From: an uncultured Eubacteriales bacterium
Lineage (GTDB): Bacteria > Bacillota > Clostridia > Christensenellales > Christensenellaceae
Reading direction: 5' to 3'
Assembly: GCA_905193725.1 (NCBI GenBank)
Contig: CAJJPW010000028.1
Location: 1 to 14,011, forward strand
Length of the DNA: 14,011 bases
The translations under genes and the position numbers were made by a program. Under the pieces are notes generated by a model, which saw nothing but the letters and a program-made list of their open reading frames with translations, made no database searches and had not been told where the DNA came from. Below, one piece after another: positions 13,188 through 14,011 of this stretch (position 1 is the stretch's first letter; each line of letters starts with the position of its first letter).

Positions 13188-14011
13188 ATGACGATCAAAG
13201 AACTGGTGAGCCAGATAAAAGAGAATACGCCGCCAGCGTTGACACTCATTGCCAGTGAAAATGAGTATCTATTAAATAAGGCCTTTCAAAAAATAAGAGA
13301 GGCAATTGCACAAAGAGAAAATGCTCTGGATGTGCAGAACTTTGAGGAGCTGCCTCCAGTATCTGAGTTGATCAACGCATGTGAGACGATAAGCCTCATG
13401 GGTGATATGCGATATGTGCTCATTAAAGATGCACCACTTTTTGGCGCGTCGGCCAAGGGACAGGCAGAGTACATGGGTTACCTGGAGGAGTATGATGGAG
13501 CAGCTGTTTTATTGCTGTTCTATCTGGGCAAGCTGGATAAGAGAAAAAAGCTATATAAGAGCCTGAAGAAACAGGACTGTGTGGTGGAGCTAGAATCACT
13601 GAAGGGGGAAGCACTGGCCAGATATCTAACGGCGTTTGCCAGAGAACAGGGCATTGCTATCGAGGCAGGGCTGATTCGATATCTGATGGAGCGCACAGGA
13701 GAAAATGGGGACAAGTGCGAAAACGAGCTGTTAAAGCTCAAATTTTTAGGACAGCCCATTACGCGCCAGATAATAGAAGAAACCGTAGCGCCAGAGGAGG
13801 AGTACAAGGTATTTGAACTGACAGAATATCTGCTGCAAAAGCAGGTAGATAGGGCGTTTGCTCTTATAGACGAAGTAATGGGGACGGAAAAATCCCCTTT
13901 TGGGTTGCTGGCATTGACGGTTAAGAAGTTCCGAGAATTGCTGGTGGCGCGGCAATGCAAGGATGCAGGGTATTCACCAGCTAAAATCCAAGAACAGCTG
14001 GTGTCCAGCCT
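13188..14011 (+). CDS. holA: DNA polymerase III delta subunit, 3' end outside window
   Basis: The frame is open from the ATG at 13188 to the right edge, giving 274 residues of an expected 330-350. An in-frame stop at 13173 makes this the first possible start; GTAGGA lies 10 bases upstream. Delta opens the beta sliding clamp as part of the clamp loader. The visible part fits the family: an N-terminal domain with ALTLIASENEYLLNKAF, then LINACETISLMGDMRYVLIKDAP and AAVLLLFYLGKLDKRKKLYK. The AAA+-like lid follows with ENELLKLKFLG, and the start of the collar domain with YKVFELTEYLLQKQVDRAFALIDE and PFGLLALTVKKFRELL. Like other delta proteins it has no Walker A motif. It starts 38 bases after comEC. 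Confidence 0.9.
   Translation, partial: MTIKELVSQIKENTPPALTLIASENEYLLNKAFQKIREAIAQRENALDVQNFEELPPVSELINACETISLMGDMRYVLIKDAPLFGASAKGQAEYMGYLEEYDGAAVLLLFYLGKLDKRKKLYKSLKKQDCVVELESLKGEALARYLTAFAREQGIAIEAGLIRYLMERTGENGDKCENELLKLKFLGQPITRQIIEETVAPEEEYKVFELTEYLLQKQVDRAFALIDEVMGTEKSPFGLLALTVKKFRELLVARQCKDAGYSPAKIQEQLVSS

Noticed and set aside
13520..13960. 146-residue minus-strand ORF at the right end
   Set aside because: It is the antisense shadow of holA, whose protein matches the delta subunit family throughout.

Overview
The window reads as chromosomal DNA from a Gram-positive member of the Firmicutes, most likely class Clostridia. The grounds are moderate AT content (judged by eye), strong AGGAGG-type ribosome sites with some GTG/TTG starts, rho-independent terminators, two lipoproteins carrying GerMN (sporulation/germination) domains, a stand-alone ECF-transporter S component, and the common Firmicute order comEC-holA. 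No phage, IS, CRISPR, tRNA or rRNA is visible. It looks like core rather than recently transferred DNA, but it has several odd local features.

Left part (1-2350): the C-terminal sugar-binding part of a LacI-family regulator runs in from the left edge and ends at a strong terminator. A dyad-rich intergenic stretch follows. Next come a 92-residue Cys-rich protein of unknown function and an OmpR/PhoB-type response regulator closed by its own terminator.

Centre (2350-7430): after a ~370-bp non-coding gap lies a tight plus-strand cluster. It contains a sensor histidine kinase, a GerMN lipoprotein, a second lipoprotein with three tandem GerMN-like repeats, a short DtxR/MntR-like regulator and a 69-residue basic protein, ending at a strong terminator. 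The gap holds a promoter-like sequence overlapped by a perfect 10-bp inverted repeat. It also holds a second, orphan copy of the response regulator's last codons overlapping the kinase start. This suggests that an ordinary regulator-kinase operon was split and that the kinase-lipoprotein part gained its own promoter. Regulator, kinase and GerMN lipoprotein together resemble the actinobacterial MtrA-MtrB-LpqB envelope-sensing module.

Right part (7456-14011): a minus-strand asparagine synthetase of the AsnB type has its catalytic N-terminal Cys replaced by Ser, while the other visible glutaminase-domain residues are kept. Divergent from it are an ECF-transporter S component behind a promoter/dyad, a YhfI-like metallo-beta-lactamase-fold hydrolase, comEC (DNA uptake channel, overlapping the hydrolase gene) and holA (DNA polymerase III delta subunit, cut by the right edge).
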